Positions 43,396 through 51,799 of a DNA stretch of 53,328 nt are shown in pieces (positions within the stretch are counted from its first letter, which is position 1; each line of letters begins with the position of its first letter). The position numbers were made by a program, and so were the translations under genes. Under the pieces are notes generated by a model. The model was not told the DNA's origin. It made no database searches and was given only the letters and a program-made list of their open reading frames with translations. This DNA comes from an uncultured beta proteobacterium (GTDB lineage Bacteria; Pseudomonadota; Gammaproteobacteria; Burkholderiales; Rhodocyclaceae). Location: the NCBI GenBank assembly GCA_903886975.1, contig CAISOB010000011.1:1-53328 (forward strand), read 5' to 3'.

Positions 43396-44805
43396 TTATA
43401 GCACCTTACCCGGATTCATCAGGCCGAGCGGGTCGAAAGCCCGTTTGACGGCGCGCATCATGTCCATTTCGAGCGGACTCTTGTAACGCAAGAGTTCCTC
43501 GCGCTTGAGCTGGCCGATCCCGTGTTCGGCGCTGATGCTGCCGCCGAGCGCATGCACGATGTCGTGGACGAGCTCGTTGACTTGCGGCGTCGCGGCGATG
43601 AAGGCGGCGTTCTCGCCGGTCTCGGATTTCGACTGGTTGTAGTGCAGATTGCCGTCGCCGACATGGCCGAAGGCGACGATGCGAATTCCCGGAAAATTCT
43701 TCTGCAGCGCCGCATCGGCGCGTGCGACGAATTCGCCGATGCGCGAGATCGGCACCGAGATGTCGTGCTTGATGCTGATGCCCTCGATTTTCTGCGCTTC
43801 GCTGATGTTCTCGCGCAGCGCCCACAGACGCTTGGCCTGCTCGCCGCTCTGCGCGATGACGCCGTCGCTGATCATTTTCCCTTCCAGCGCATGTTCGAGA
43901 AAAGCCTCGAGCGCGCCGCGCAGCGCCGCATCCTCGCCCGCGCCCGAGAGCTCGACGAGCAGGTACCACGGACTCCGGGACAGCGGCGCCTGCGTGCCCG
44001 GAATGTTCTTGAGCACCAGCGCCAGCGAGACATCCGAAACGAGTTCGCAGGCAGTCAGCGTCGCGCCAAACGCCGCCTGCAGTTCGCTGAGCAGATCCAC
44101 GGCGGCCTGCGGCGTGGCGATCGCCAGCCAGGCGACAGCGCTGGCTTGCGGCAGCGGAAAGAGCTTCATGACCGCCGCGGTGATGATACCGAGCGTGCCT
44201 TCGGCGCCGATAAAGAGCTGTTTCAAGTCGTACCCGGTGTTGTCCTTGCGCAGTCCGCGCAGACCGCTCCAGATCTCGCCGTTCGGCAGCACGACTTCGA
44301 CGCCCAGCGTCAGTTCGCGCGTATTGCCGTAGCGCAGTACCTGCACGCCGCCGGCGTTGGTCGACAGATTGCCGCCGATCTGGCAGCTGCCCTCGGCCGC
44401 GAGCGAGAGCGGGAACAGCCGTCCGGCGGCCTGCGCGGCTTCCTGCAGTGTCTGCAGCACGCAACCGGCTTCGACGGTCATGGTGTTGTTGGGCGCATCG
44501 ATCACGCGGATCCGGTTCATGCGCGACAGGCTGATCAGCACCGCCGTGCCGGAGAGGTCGGGAATGCTCGCGCCGCAATGGCTGGTATTCCCGCCCTGCG
44601 GCACCATCGCCACGCCGGCGTCGGCGCAGGCGCGCACCACGGCCGACACTTCTTCGGTCGTCGCCGGGCGTACCACGCAGCGCGCAGCGCCGCGATAGCG
44701 ACCGCGCCAGTCGCCAAGAAAGGGAAACATCTCGTCCGCCGCCGTCAGCACATTGCCGGCGCCGACGATGGCGACGAGTTGTTCGATCAGATTCGCTGGC
44801 GACAC
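43396..44805 (-). CDS. FAD-linked oxidase (GlcD/D-lactate dehydrogenase/D-2-hydroxyglutarate dehydrogenase type)
   Basis: The 469-residue enzyme has the FAD-binding PCMH fold (residues ~30-215; VVRPATTEEVSAVVRACADAG cited as RPATTEEVSAVVRAC, PQGGNTSHCGASIP, GNLSTNAGGVQVLRYGN) and the FAD-oxidase C-terminal domain (FGHVGDGNLHYNQ, AEHGIGQLKREEL). It oxidises a 2-hydroxy acid to a 2-oxo acid and passes electrons to a carrier. GTG 44805 has GGGAG eight bases upstream. Its start is 19 bases after rimO, and the PrpR-type activator gene follows 76 bases later. The substrate is likely a D-2-hydroxy acid of the nearby catabolic pathway. Confidence 0.85.
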   Translation of the reverse strand: MSPANLIEQLVAIVGAGNVLTAADEMFPFLGDWRGRYRGAARCVVRPATTEEVSAVVRACADAGVAMVPQGGNTSHCGASIPDLSGTAVLISLSRMNRIRVIDAPNNTMTVEAGCVLQTLQEAAQAAGRLFPLSLAAEGSCQIGGNLSTNAGGVQVLRYGNTRELTLGVEVVLPNGEIWSGLRGLRKDNTGYDLKQLFIGAEGTLGIITAAVMKLFPLPQASAVAWLAIATPQAAVDLLSELQAAFGATLTACELVSDVSLALVLKNIPGTQAPLSRSPWYLLVELSGAGEDAALRGALEAFLEHALEGKMISDGVIAQSGEQAKRLWALRENISEAQKIEGISIKHDISVPISRIGEFVARADAALQKNFPGIRIVAFGHVGDGNLHYNQSKSETGENAAFIAATPQVNELVHDIVHALGGSISAEHGIGQLKREELLRYKSPLEMDMMRAVKRAFDPLGLMNPGKVL

Positions 44806-44824
44806 CCTTACACTCCCGAGAAAT

Positions 44825-46153
44825 TCACTCCGTCACAACTTCGGCGTACAGATCGTGTTCGTCGGCATCGAGCACGCGCACACGCACGAAGTCGCCGGCT
44901 TCGGCTCCAAAGAAGTCGTCGATGAAGACCAGCCCGTCGATTTCGGGCGCGTCGGCCGACGAACGGGCGATAGTGCCCTCTTCATCGACGGCGTCGACCA
45001 GCACGTCGATTTCGCGGCCGATCTTGGCGGCGAGGAGATCCGCGGAGATATCTTCCTGCAACTCCATCAAGCGCCGCCGGCGATCTTCGCGCACCTCGTC
45101 GGGCACCGCGCCAGGCAGCGCGTTGGCGGCTGCGCCATCGACCGGCGAATAGGCGAAGCAGCCGACCCGGTCGAGCCGCGCTTCGGCAATGAATTCGAGC
45201 AGTTCTTCGAACTCGGCCTCGGTCTCGCCGGGGAATCCGGCGATGAAGGTACTGCGCAGCGTGATGTCCGGGCAGACGGCGCGCCAGGCCTTGATGCGCT
45301 CGAGATTGTCTTCGCTGCTCGCCGGCCGTTTCATGGCCTTGAGGATGCGCCGGTTAGCGTGCTGGAAAGGCACGTCGAGGTAGGGCAGAATTTTGCCCTC
45401 GGCCATCAGCGGCAGAAGATCGTCGACGCTCGGATAGGGATAGACGTAATGCAGGCGAACCCAAATGCCGAACTCGCCGAGCGCTTCGCACAATTCTTTG
45501 AGCCGTGTCTTGACTGGGCGGCCGCCGTAAAAACCGGTGCGGTATTTCACGTCGACGCCGAAAGCGCTGGTGTCCTGCGAGATGACCAGCAGTTCGCGAA
45601 CGCCGGCCTCGGCAAGGTTCTTCGCTTCCTGCAGCACATCGCCGATCGGCCGGCTAACCAGCGGCCCGCGCATCGAAGGGATGATACAGAAGGTGCAGCT
45701 GTGGTTGCAGCCTTCGGAAATCTTCAGATAAGCGAAATGCTGCGGCGTCAGCTTGATGCCCTGCGGCGGCACCAGGCTGGTATAGGGATCGTGCGGCTGC
45801 GGCAGGTGCGCATGCACATGGCGCAACACTTCGTCGGCAGCGTGCGGGCCGGTAATCGCCAACACCTGCGGGTGCGCCGCGCGGATCATATCGTCTTTGA
45901 CGCCAAGGCAGCCGGTGACGATCACCTTGCCGTTCTCTGCCAGCGCTTCGCCGATCGCGTCGAGCGACTCTTCGACGGCCGAGTCGATGAAGCCGCAGGT
46001 GTTCACGACGACGAGATCCGCGCCTTCATATGAGGGCGAGATCATGTAGCCCTCGGCGCGCAGCTTGGTGAGAATTTGTTCCGAATCGACCAGAGCCTTG
46101 GGGCAGCCAAGGCTGACGAAGCCGATGTTTGGCGTTTTTTCTCTAATGCTCAT
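44825..46153 (-). CDS. rimO: Ribosomal protein S12 methylthiotransferase RimO
   Basis: The 442-residue radical-SAM enzyme methylthiolates an Asp of ribosomal protein S12. The UPF0004 domain has Cys in [21 protein letters not shown] and VTGCLGV. The radical-SAM cluster motif is [17 protein letters not shown] near residue 145. The TRAM domain is at the C-terminus. Length matches the family. ATG 46153 gives [20 protein letters not shown] (cited as [11 protein letters not shown]); GTG 46165 would add four residues. It is a housekeeping gene sitting between catabolic genes and precedes the FAD oxidase by 19 bases. Confidence 0.95.
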   Translation of the reverse strand: MSIREKTPNIGFVSLGCPKALVDSEQILTKLRAEGYMISPSYEGADLVVVNTCGFIDSAVEESLDAIGEALAENGKVIVTGCLGVKDDMIRAAHPQVLAITGPHAADEVLRHVHAHLPQPHDPYTSLVPPQGIKLTPQHFAYLKISEGCNHSCTFCIIPSMRGPLVSRPIGDVLQEAKNLAEAGVRELLVISQDTSAFGVDVKYRTGFYGGRPVKTRLKELCEALGEFGIWVRLHYVYPYPSVDDLLPLMAEGKILPYLDVPFQHANRRILKAMKRPASSEDNLERIKAWRAVCPDITLRSTFIAGFPGETEAEFEELLEFIAEARLDRVGCFAYSPVDGAAANALPGAVPDEVREDRRRRLMELQEDISADLLAAKIGREIDVLVDAVDEEGTIARSSADAPEIDGLVFIDDFFGAEAGDFVRVRVLDADEHDLYAEVVTE

Positions 46154-46223
46154 ACGGTGAACCACTCTCCAAGTCTCATATCATCGACAGTCGTCAGCAA
46201 ATCCAGCGGTCAATCGGCCGGCA

Positions 46224-47408
46224 TCAACACAGTTGGCGGGTCGTCTGGTTGAAGTAAAAGTCCTTGTAGGTCAAGACAAACTCGACGTGCCCCAGTTCTT
46301 CCGACTTCGTTTGCGCGCCGGACGCCACGTTCTCGATGACACTGACGATTTCATCCGCGACATCATCCAGGCTGGCGCCCTCGCTGATGATTCGCCCGGC
46401 GTTGACGTCCATATCCTCGCTCAGATTCTTATAGGTTTGCGGATTGTTGCAAACCTTGATAACCGGAGCGATGACCGAGCCGACGACCGAGCCACGACCG
46501 GTCGTAAACAGGATCATGTGGCATCCCGTCGCGATCAGTTCGACGATTTCAGCGGTGTCGCAGATATTTGGATAGCCAAAACGCGGTTCGCCATCCGGCA
46601 CGACGTCCATCAGATAGAGGCCAGGCTTGCCTGGCCGTTGGGTCGGCCTGATCACGCCAGTGATTTGCCCGTCGCCCGATTTCGCGTAGGCTCCGAGCGA
46701 TTTCTCCTCCTGCGTCGTCAATCCGCCCACCGAATTGCCGATCGCGAAACTCCCGAACCCCATGACGGAGTAATAATTCCGCGCCTTGGCCATCGCTTTG
46801 TCGATGTCTTCCCTGGTTTGACTATCGACCGCTCTCGCCATCATGTGCGGCTCGCATCCGATCAGTTCTCCACTTTCCTCGAAGATGCAGATCGCCTTGC
46901 TGGCAAGCAATTTGTCGAAAGCGCGCCCCACGGCAGGATTGCCGGTGATCCCGCTCGTTCCATCGGAGCCGCCGCATACCGTACCGATAATCAGATCACT
47001 CAGCGCGATCAGCTGACGCTCGGTATTTTCAATCTCTTTCAACAGGGTTTCGACGATGCGGCAGCCCTTGGCGATTGTCGCGCTGGTCCCGCCATCTTCC
47101 TGAATGACCAGCGTCTGGCACGGCCGTCTCGAGTCCCGTATATCCCGCTCGAGTCGTGTCCGGTCGAAGGATTCGCAGCCCAATGAGACCAGCAACACTG
47201 CGCCGACGTTGGAATGCGTGCACAGCTTCTGCACCAGGCGATAACCGTAATCGGAGGGATAACAGCCCGGAAAGCCAAAATACTGCACGTTGCTGGGGAA
47301 GCATTCTGCAATCTTCTTCGCCACATGATGGGCGCACTCGACGAGGAACACGATCTGCACCGTGTTGCGAATTCCGCGTTGTCCATCTTTCCGCAAATAA
47401 CCAAGCAT
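46224..47408 (-). CDS. UxaA-family dehydratase, large (C-terminal domain) subunit
   Basis: The 394-residue protein matches the large domain of altronate/galactarate dehydratases: LGYLRKDGQRGIRN at the N-terminus, GCYPSDYGYR, SLGCESFDRTRLERDI (cited as SLGCESFDRTR), GTVCGGSDGTSGITGNPAVG, and CHMILFTTGRGSVVGSVIAPVIKV (cited as TTGRGSVVGSVIAPVIK). Conserved Cys residues may hold an Fe-S or Fe2+ site. The first ATG (47414) abuts AAGGA, so ATG 47408, six bases away, is preferred. It dehydrates an aldonic/aldaric or related hydroxy acid together with the small subunit encoded just upstream. Confidence 0.85.
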   Translation of the reverse strand: MLGYLRKDGQRGIRNTVQIVFLVECAHHVAKKIAECFPSNVQYFGFPGCYPSDYGYRLVQKLCTHSNVGAVLLVSLGCESFDRTRLERDIRDSRRPCQTLVIQEDGGTSATIAKGCRIVETLLKEIENTERQLIALSDLIIGTVCGGSDGTSGITGNPAVGRAFDKLLASKAICIFEESGELIGCEPHMMARAVDSQTREDIDKAMAKARNYYSVMGFGSFAIGNSVGGLTTQEEKSLGAYAKSGDGQITGVIRPTQRPGKPGLYLMDVVPDGEPRFGYPNICDTAEIVELIATGCHMILFTTGRGSVVGSVIAPVIKVCNNPQTYKNLSEDMDVNAGRIISEGASLDDVADEIVSVIENVASGAQTKSEELGHVEFVLTYKDFYFNQTTRQLC

Positions 47409-47434
47409 TTTCATTCCTTCCGGCCGCCGTGATG

Positions 47435-47713
47435 CTAGTGATGGAATCCGGCGATGTAGTCGCTCGCCAGGTTCTGTGTATGAATATGGTCGCCGCGGGC
47501 AATTGCCACGGTCGCCGAGCCGATGATGGCGCCATACTTGATGACCTTACCGCCCGCCGCAATATCGGCAATGGCCAGCTTGTGCCCAAGGGCGATATCG
47601 GCGCTGGCGATGACCTCGCCACCCCCATAAAGGATCGCGTCGCCCTTCCGGATATCCGTCAAGGCGACGATGCAATTGTCATTGGTGTGCAGCAACAGGG
47701 CTTTCTTGTTCAT
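47435..47713 (-). CDS. UxaA-family dehydratase, small (SAF domain) subunit
   Basis: The 92-residue protein corresponds to the SAF N-terminal domain of UxaA: LLHTNDNCIVALTDIRKGD, GHKLAIADIAAGGKVIKYGAIIG (cited as GHKLAIADIAAGGKVIKYG) and GDHIHTQNLASDYI. GHK-A and GxxVxKYG are family signatures; GDHIHTQNL contains the metal-binding His. Split UxaA pairs are common in betaproteobacteria. ATG 47713 is preferred over an in-frame start 21 bases earlier because the sequence begins like the family. The large subunit starts 27 bases downstream. Confidence 0.83.
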   Translation of the reverse strand: MNKKALLLHTNDNCIVALTDIRKGDAILYGGGEVIASADIALGHKLAIADIAAGGKVIKYGAIIGSATVAIARGDHIHTQNLASDYIAGFHH

Positions 47714-47730
47714 AAATGATCCCGACGGTG

Positions 47731-47827
47731 TCACATTAACTCAAAAGTCTCGAAGGCCTCGACGATCTCCACCGGAATCACTATAACGCCGTCGCGATGA
47801 CGCAGAGACTTCTTCAAAAAAGGTCGA
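47731..47827 (-). pseudogene. 3' remnant of an RraA-like gene (tentative)
   Basis: A minus-strand frame ending in TGA 47731-47733 reads ARPFLKKSLRHRDGVIVIP, then EIVEAFETFELM. The DGV-V-IP-EI pattern resembles the C-terminus of RraA-like aldolase/regulator proteins. The upstream part of that frame runs antisense to nothing recognisable and lies inside phaR in another frame. It ends 18 bases before the UxaA small subunit, the normal distance within an operon. It may be the stump of a gene lost by deletion next to phaR. Confidence 0.3.
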
Positions 47828-47828
47828 G

Positions 47829-48401
47829 CTATTCTTCGGTTTTGTCTGGCCGTTTGGTTCCTTCGCCGGCCGGCTCGGGAATCTGGATTCCGGAGAACAT
47901 GTTGATCGTCTGATTCTTGAGCTGGTCCTGCATCTGATCGAGCATCTTCTTGCTCTGGTCCATGAAGGTGGCCATCATCGTCTGCATCGCCGGCCCCTGG
48001 AAATTCATGAACTGCGTCCACAAATCGTTCTGCACCTGATTGCTGTTCTCGCCGTAGAGCAGATGCGACTGCGCTTCGAGCTGCTGGTGAAAATCGGAAA
48101 ACGACTTCATGTTGGTCTCGAGATATTTTCCCAACATGCCCTGCATCGAACGCCCGTGAAAGCGGATCATCTGCGTCAGAAGCTCGGTTGTAAACAGCGG
48201 CGCGCCCGCCGTTTCCTCCTCGATGATGATCTGCAGCAGGATGCTGCGGGTGAGGTCGTCACCGCTCTTGGCATCCTGCACCTTGAAGCTTTCGGAAGCC
48301 ACGACCAGAGCCTTGACATCATTCAGCGTGATGTAGGTACTCGTCTTGGTGTCGTAAAGGCGGCGATTCGGGTATTTCTTGATCAGTCGCGGTTCTTGCA
48401 T
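47829..48401 (-). CDS. phaR: Polyhydroxyalkanoate synthesis repressor PhaR
   Basis: The 190-residue protein has the N-terminal PhaR DNA-binding region (LIKKYPNRRLYDTKTSTYITL, cited as KKYPNRRLYDTKTSTYITL, residues ~6-25) and the PHB accumulation domain (TRSILLQIIIEEE, GKYLETNMKSF). The C-terminal Met/Gln-rich helix is predicted amphipathic. PhaR represses phasin and its own gene and binds PHA granules. ATG 48401 follows GAGAGGG; an in-frame start 21 bases earlier is less well placed. It lies 107 bases downstream of phaB on the same strand. Confidence 0.95.
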   Translation of the reverse strand: MQEPRLIKKYPNRRLYDTKTSTYITLNDVKALVVASESFKVQDAKSGDDLTRSILLQIIIEEETAGAPLFTTELLTQMIRFHGRSMQGMLGKYLETNMKSFSDFHQQLEAQSHLLYGENSNQVQNDLWTQFMNFQGPAMQTMMATFMDQSKKMLDQMQDQLKNQTINMFSGIQIPEPAGEGTKRPDKTEE

Positions 48402-48508
48402 GAAACCCTCTCGATTACCCAATCACCCCAATACGCCGTTCGCGCCGCCTTGCTGCCAGGTGCGATTATACCCCGGCGAAAAACCCCGCCGCTGGCGCCG
48501 CTTCGGCA

Positions 48509-49252
48509 TCACTGGTAATACAGACCGCCATTGATGTTCAGGGTTGCACCCGTCATGAAGCCCGCGAGTTCGGACGCCAGATAGACACAAGCCCCGCCGA
48601 TCTCTTCCGGGCGCGCGAGGCGTTTCATCGGCACCGAATCGATGATGCCCTGCAGAATCTCGGGCTTGATGGCCATGACCATTTTCGTCGCGACATAGCC
48701 GGGTGCAATGGCATTGACCGTCACGCCCCTGGCCGCAAGTTCGGCCGCCAGCGCTTTGGAAAAACCGATCACGCCGGCCTTCGCCGCCGCGTAGTTGGTC
48801 TGCCCCGCCTGCCCCTTGACGCCATTGACCGACGAGATGTTGATGATGCGGCCCCAGCCGCGCGCGGCCATCTTGCTCGAAACCTGCTTGCTCATGTTGA
48901 ACAGGCTGGTCAGGTTGGTCGTGATCACCGCATCCCACTGCGCCGGATCGAGCTTGGCGAACAACCGGTCGCGCGTAATCCCGGCGTTGTTGACCAGGAT
49001 ATCGATGGCGCCCGTTTTGGCTTCCGCATCGGCGACCATCGCCGCGCACGAGGCGAAATCGGCGACATCGCCGCAAACGGTGATGAAATCGTTGAAACCG
49101 GCAGCGGCCATTTCCCTGCCCCATTCGTCGGGCTTGTCGAATTCGGGATGGTAGGCCGCGACCACCCTGTGCCCGGCTTTGGCGAGCTCCTGGCAAATGG
49201 CGGTGCCCAGACCGCCCATGGCGCCGGTAACCAGGGCAACACGTTGCGTCAT
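48509..49252 (-). CDS. phaB: Acetoacetyl-CoA reductase PhaB
   Basis: The 247-residue SDR enzyme reduces acetoacetyl-CoA to (R)-3-hydroxybutyryl-CoA with NADPH for PHB synthesis. The nucleotide loop is TGAMGGLGTAIC, then NNAGITRD. The catalytic Ser/Tyr/Lys are in NISSVNGVKGQAGQTNYAAAKAG (cited as ISSVNGVKGQ and NYAAAKAG). The C-terminus GATLNINGGLYYQ is typical of PhaB. Length matches R. eutropha PhaB (246). ATG 49252 follows AAGGAAA. No phaC synthase or phaA lies in the window. Confidence 0.95.
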   Translation of the reverse strand: MTQRVALVTGAMGGLGTAICQELAKAGHRVVAAYHPEFDKPDEWGREMAAAGFNDFITVCGDVADFASCAAMVADAEAKTGAIDILVNNAGITRDRLFAKLDPAQWDAVITTNLTSLFNMSKQVSSKMAARGWGRIINISSVNGVKGQAGQTNYAAAKAGVIGFSKALAAELAARGVTVNAIAPGYVATKMVMAIKPEILQGIIDSVPMKRLARPEEIGGACVYLASELAGFMTGATLNINGGLYYQ

Positions 49253-49293
49253 CGCGTTTCCTTGTACGAAGTGAAGGGAGTGCAAGCAGGATC

Positions 49294-49341
49294 AGATCGC
49301 TTGCGGTCAGCGATCTTGCATTGCTACGTACGCAGTGTCAA
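49294..49341 (-). promoter_or_regulatory. phaB promoter overlapped by an inverted repeat
   Basis: On the minus strand a perfect -35 TTGACA (49336-49341), a 17-base spacer and CAAGAT (49313-49318) form the phaB promoter. AGATCGCT (49294-49301) and AGCGATCT (49309-49316) form an inverted repeat with a seven-base centre, covering the -10 and start region. That is an operator-like position; PhaR is the obvious candidate but not demonstrated. Confidence 0.5.
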
Positions 49342-49364
49342 TTCATCAGTCCAAGAAATAGGCA

Positions 49365-49434
49365 TCATCCCGGCGAAAGCCGGGATCCAGGCTCTTTGAG
49401 GGCGCAAACTGGATCCCGGCTTTCGCCGGGATGA
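49365..49434. repeat. REP-type inverted pair I
   Basis: A 26-base arm (49365-49390, beginning TCATCCCGGCGAAAGCCGGG) is repeated inverted at 49409-49434 around an 18-base centre. Each arm is itself a small hairpin (CCCGGC-GAAA-GCCGGG). It lies between phaB and rhlE, transcribed apart from each other. It is the C-variant of the repeats at 51043 and 52588. Confidence 0.8.
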
Positions 49435-49633
49435 CGACCCCTGAGCAAACATGCCGCTATCGTGGTACTATCGTGTTTCCTCGTAACGCCATTCATCAGT
49501 CTTGGCGTTCGTCCGATGTGGCCAGGCATTCTCGCCTCGCCCGACTCACCCACCCCTGAGTGTTTGCCGAGACTGGTTCGTGCATAAGCGCCAATCGCGC
49601 CGCGCGCATGGCAGACGCCTGGAGTCATCCCGA

Positions 49634-50938
49634 ATGAAATTTACCGAACTGGGTCTCGTACCCGAGATCCTTCGCGCCGTTGCCGATCAAGGCTACGAAA
49701 CGCCCACCCCGATTCAGGCGCAAGCGATTCCCGTCGTCCTGTCCGGCCGCGACTTGATGGGCTGCGCGCAAACCGGCACCGGCAAGACCGCTGGTTTCAC
49801 GCTGCCTATCCTCAACCGTCTCGCCACGACGCGCATCACCGGGCCGCGCAAGATCCGCGTGCTGATCCTCACCCCGACGCGCGAGCTCGCCGCGCAGGTC
49901 GAAGAGAGCGTGCGCACCTACGGCGCGCACCTGCCCTTTAAATCGCTTGTCATGTTCGGCGGCGTCGGCATCAACCCGCAGATCTCGGCGCTCAGGAGCG
50001 GCATCGACATCCTCGTCGCCACGCCCGGCCGCCTGCTCGACCACGCGCAGCAGCGCACCGTCGATCTTTCCGGTGTCGAGGTGCTTATCCTCGACGAAGC
50101 CGACCGAATGCTCGACATGGGTTTCATCCACGACATCAAGCGCGTCATCAAGCTGGTCCCGAAGAAGCGCCAGAACCTCTTGTTTTCGGCGACCTTTTCC
50201 GATGAGATCAAGGCCCTCGCCAACGAGTTCCTGGTCAACCCCGAGTACGTCGAGTCGGAGCGCCGCAATTGCCCGCCCGACCTCGTCAAGCAATACGTCT
50301 ACAAGGTCGATCGCGAGCGCAAACGCGACCTGCTCGTCGAACTGATCCGTGACAAGGGCTGGTACCAGGTCCTGGTGTTCACGCGCACCAAATGGGGCGC
50401 GAACGGACTCGCCGAAAAGCTGCTCAAGGCCGGCATCGAAGCCGACGCCATCCACGGCAACAAGAGCCAGAACGCGCGCACCCGGGCCCTCGCAAACTTC
50501 AAGAGCGGCAAGCTGCACGTGCTCGTCGCGACCGACATCGCGGCGCGCGGCATCGACATCACCGAACTGCCGCACGTCGTCAATTTCGAGTTGCCCAACG
50601 TCGCCGAAGATTACGTCCATCGTATCGGCCGGACCGGCCGCGCCGGCGTCGAGGGCGCTGCGGTTTCGCTCGTCTGCATCGACGAAATCAAGCTGCTGCA
50701 CGACATCGAGCGCCTGCTCAAGAAACAGATCGAAGTCGTCGATTACCCCGATTACGATCCTGACCCCAGCATCCGCGCCGAACCCATCCTGATGCGCTCG
50801 GCCGGCAGTCGCGGCGGCCAGCGCTCGCAGGGCAACCGCGCCGGTAGTGGCGGACGCACCGGCGCGCCGGGTGGCAGCCGCACCGGCAGCAAGCCGGCGG
50901 CCGGCGGCGCGCGCCACAGCGGCACGCGGCACCGCTGA
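49634..50938 (+). CDS. rhlE: DEAD-box RNA helicase RhlE
   Basis: The 434-residue helicase has the DEAD-box core in order: Q motif ([20 protein letters not shown]), motif [12 protein letters not shown], Ia PTRELAAQV, Ib [30 protein letters not shown] and [12 protein letters not shown]. The C-terminal tail is Gly/Arg/Ser-rich ([14 protein letters not shown]) and should bind RNA. It unwinds structured RNA in ribosome assembly or mRNA turnover. ATG 49634 follows TGGAG at nine bases; an in-frame extension to 49502 is not helicase-like. It starts after REP pair I. Confidence 0.93.
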   Translation: MKFTELGLVPEILRAVADQGYETPTPIQAQAIPVVLSGRDLMGCAQTGTGKTAGFTLPILNRLATTRITGPRKIRVLILTPTRELAAQVEESVRTYGAHLPFKSLVMFGGVGINPQISALRSGIDILVATPGRLLDHAQQRTVDLSGVEVLILDEADRMLDMGFIHDIKRVIKLVPKKRQNLLFSATFSDEIKALANEFLVNPEYVESERRNCPPDLVKQYVYKVDRERKRDLLVELIRDKGWYQVLVFTRTKWGANGLAEKLLKAGIEADAIHGNKSQNARTRALANFKSGKLHVLVATDIAARGIDITELPHVVNFELPNVAEDYVHRIGRTGRAGVEGAAVSLVCIDEIKLLHDIERLLKKQIEVVDYPDYDPDPSIRAEPILMRSAGSRGGQRSQGNRAGSGGRTGAPGGSRTGSKPAAGGARHSGTRHR

Positions 50939-50971
50939 CAGTCCTGCCACGCGGCGAGAGTCGGCTTTGCT

Positions 50972-51069
50972 CGTCACACCGGCGAAAGAACGTCCACCCG
51001 GAATGCTTGAATCGGGGGCCGGTGTCCAGTGCCTGGCCTGATTGGATTCCGGCTTTCGCCGGAATGACG
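50972..51069. repeat. REP-type pair II, one arm degenerate
   Basis: The right arm (51043-51069) matches the 28-base repeat (TGGATTCCGGCTTTCGCC and GGAATGACG). The left arm (50972-50988, CGTCACACCGGCGAAAG) is recognisable but decayed and lies further away. It fills the gap between rhlE and the first glycosyltransferase gene. Confidence 0.6.
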
Positions 51070-51089
51070 TGAGGCACAGGCGAGCGCGC

Positions 51090-51095
51090 TAGAAT
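51090..51095 (+). promoter_or_regulatory. -10 box (TAGAAT) just before the glycosyltransferase gene
   Basis: TAGAAT ends five bases before ATG 51101 and no Shine-Dalgarno is visible. A convincing -35 is not seen. It may give a leaderless transcript, like the one suggested for relA. Confidence 0.35.
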
Positions 51096-51100
51096 GCGCC

Positions 51101-51799
51101 ATGGCAACGCCTCCCCTCTCGGTCATAATTCCTGCCCTCAATGAATCTGCAGGAATCGTCTCTCAACTCGAAGCGCTGCAAGACTTGCGCCGTCAAGACG
51201 CCGAGATCATCCTCGTCGATGGCGGCAGTGACGACAACACGCTCGAACTGGCGAGTCCTCTGGTCGATCTGGCAATGATGTCGCAGCGCGGCCGCGCCAC
51301 GCAGATGAACGCCGGCGCGCGCAGCAGTACTGGCGACGCACTGCTTTTCCTGCATGCCGATACCCTGCTTCCCGCTGGCGCCGATCAGTTCATCCATGGA
51401 GCCATCGCCGCCGGCGCTGTTTGGGGCCGGTTCGACATTCGCATTGCCGGCGCGCATCCGCTGCTGCTTCTCGTCGCGCGCATGATGAACTGGCGCTCAC
51501 GGCTGACCGGCATCGCCACCGGCGATCAGGCCATCTTCGTTCGCCGATCGACATTCGAGCAAATCGGCGGTTATCCCGAACTGCCGCTGATGGAAGACAT
51601 CGCCCTGTCGAAGCGCCTCAAGCGAATCGCCGTGCCGGTCTGCCTGCGCGAGTGCGTCGTCACCTCGGGGCGACGCTGGGAAAAGCACGGCGTCACGCGC
51701 ACCATTCTCCTGATGTGGCGTCTGCGCGCCGCTTATTTCTTCGGCGCGGCGCCTGAAGAACTCGCCGCGCGTTACGGCTATCCGCCGCACGCGCGATGA
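51101..51799 (+). CDS. Family-2 glycosyltransferase (TIGR04283-like)
   Basis: The 232-residue GT-A enzyme opens LSVIIPALNESAGIVSQLEAL (cited as LSVIIPALNESAG), with the acidic pair in LVDGGSDDNT and LFLHADTLLP and the DxD-like region nearby. EDIALSKRLKRIAVPV is typical of the TIGR04283 subfamily. These enzymes usually occur next to TIGR04282 proteins, as here (next gene overlaps by four bases). The pair is annotated in databases as an arsenosugar-biosynthesis set in some organisms, but no arsenic gene is present. It is more likely to act in an unassigned glycan or glycolipid step. Confidence 0.85.
   Translation: MATPPLSVIIPALNESAGIVSQLEALQDLRRQDAEIILVDGGSDDNTLELASPLVDLAMMSQRGRATQMNAGARSSTGDALLFLHADTLLPAGADQFIHGAIAAGAVWGRFDIRIAGAHPLLLLVARMMNWRSRLTGIATGDQAIFVRRSTFEQIGGYPELPLMEDIALSKRLKRIAVPVCLRECVVTSGRRWEKHGVTRTILLMWRLRAAYFFGAAPEELAARYGYPPHAR

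Noticed and set aside
43522..44925. A 467-codon frame on the plus strand opposite the FAD-linked oxidase
   Set aside because: Antisense to a well-conserved enzyme; no recognisable domain.
47731..48021. A 96-codon minus-strand frame treated as a gene
   Set aside because: Its first two thirds lie in another frame inside phaR; only the last ~30 codons look protein-like, so it is recorded as a possible remnant.
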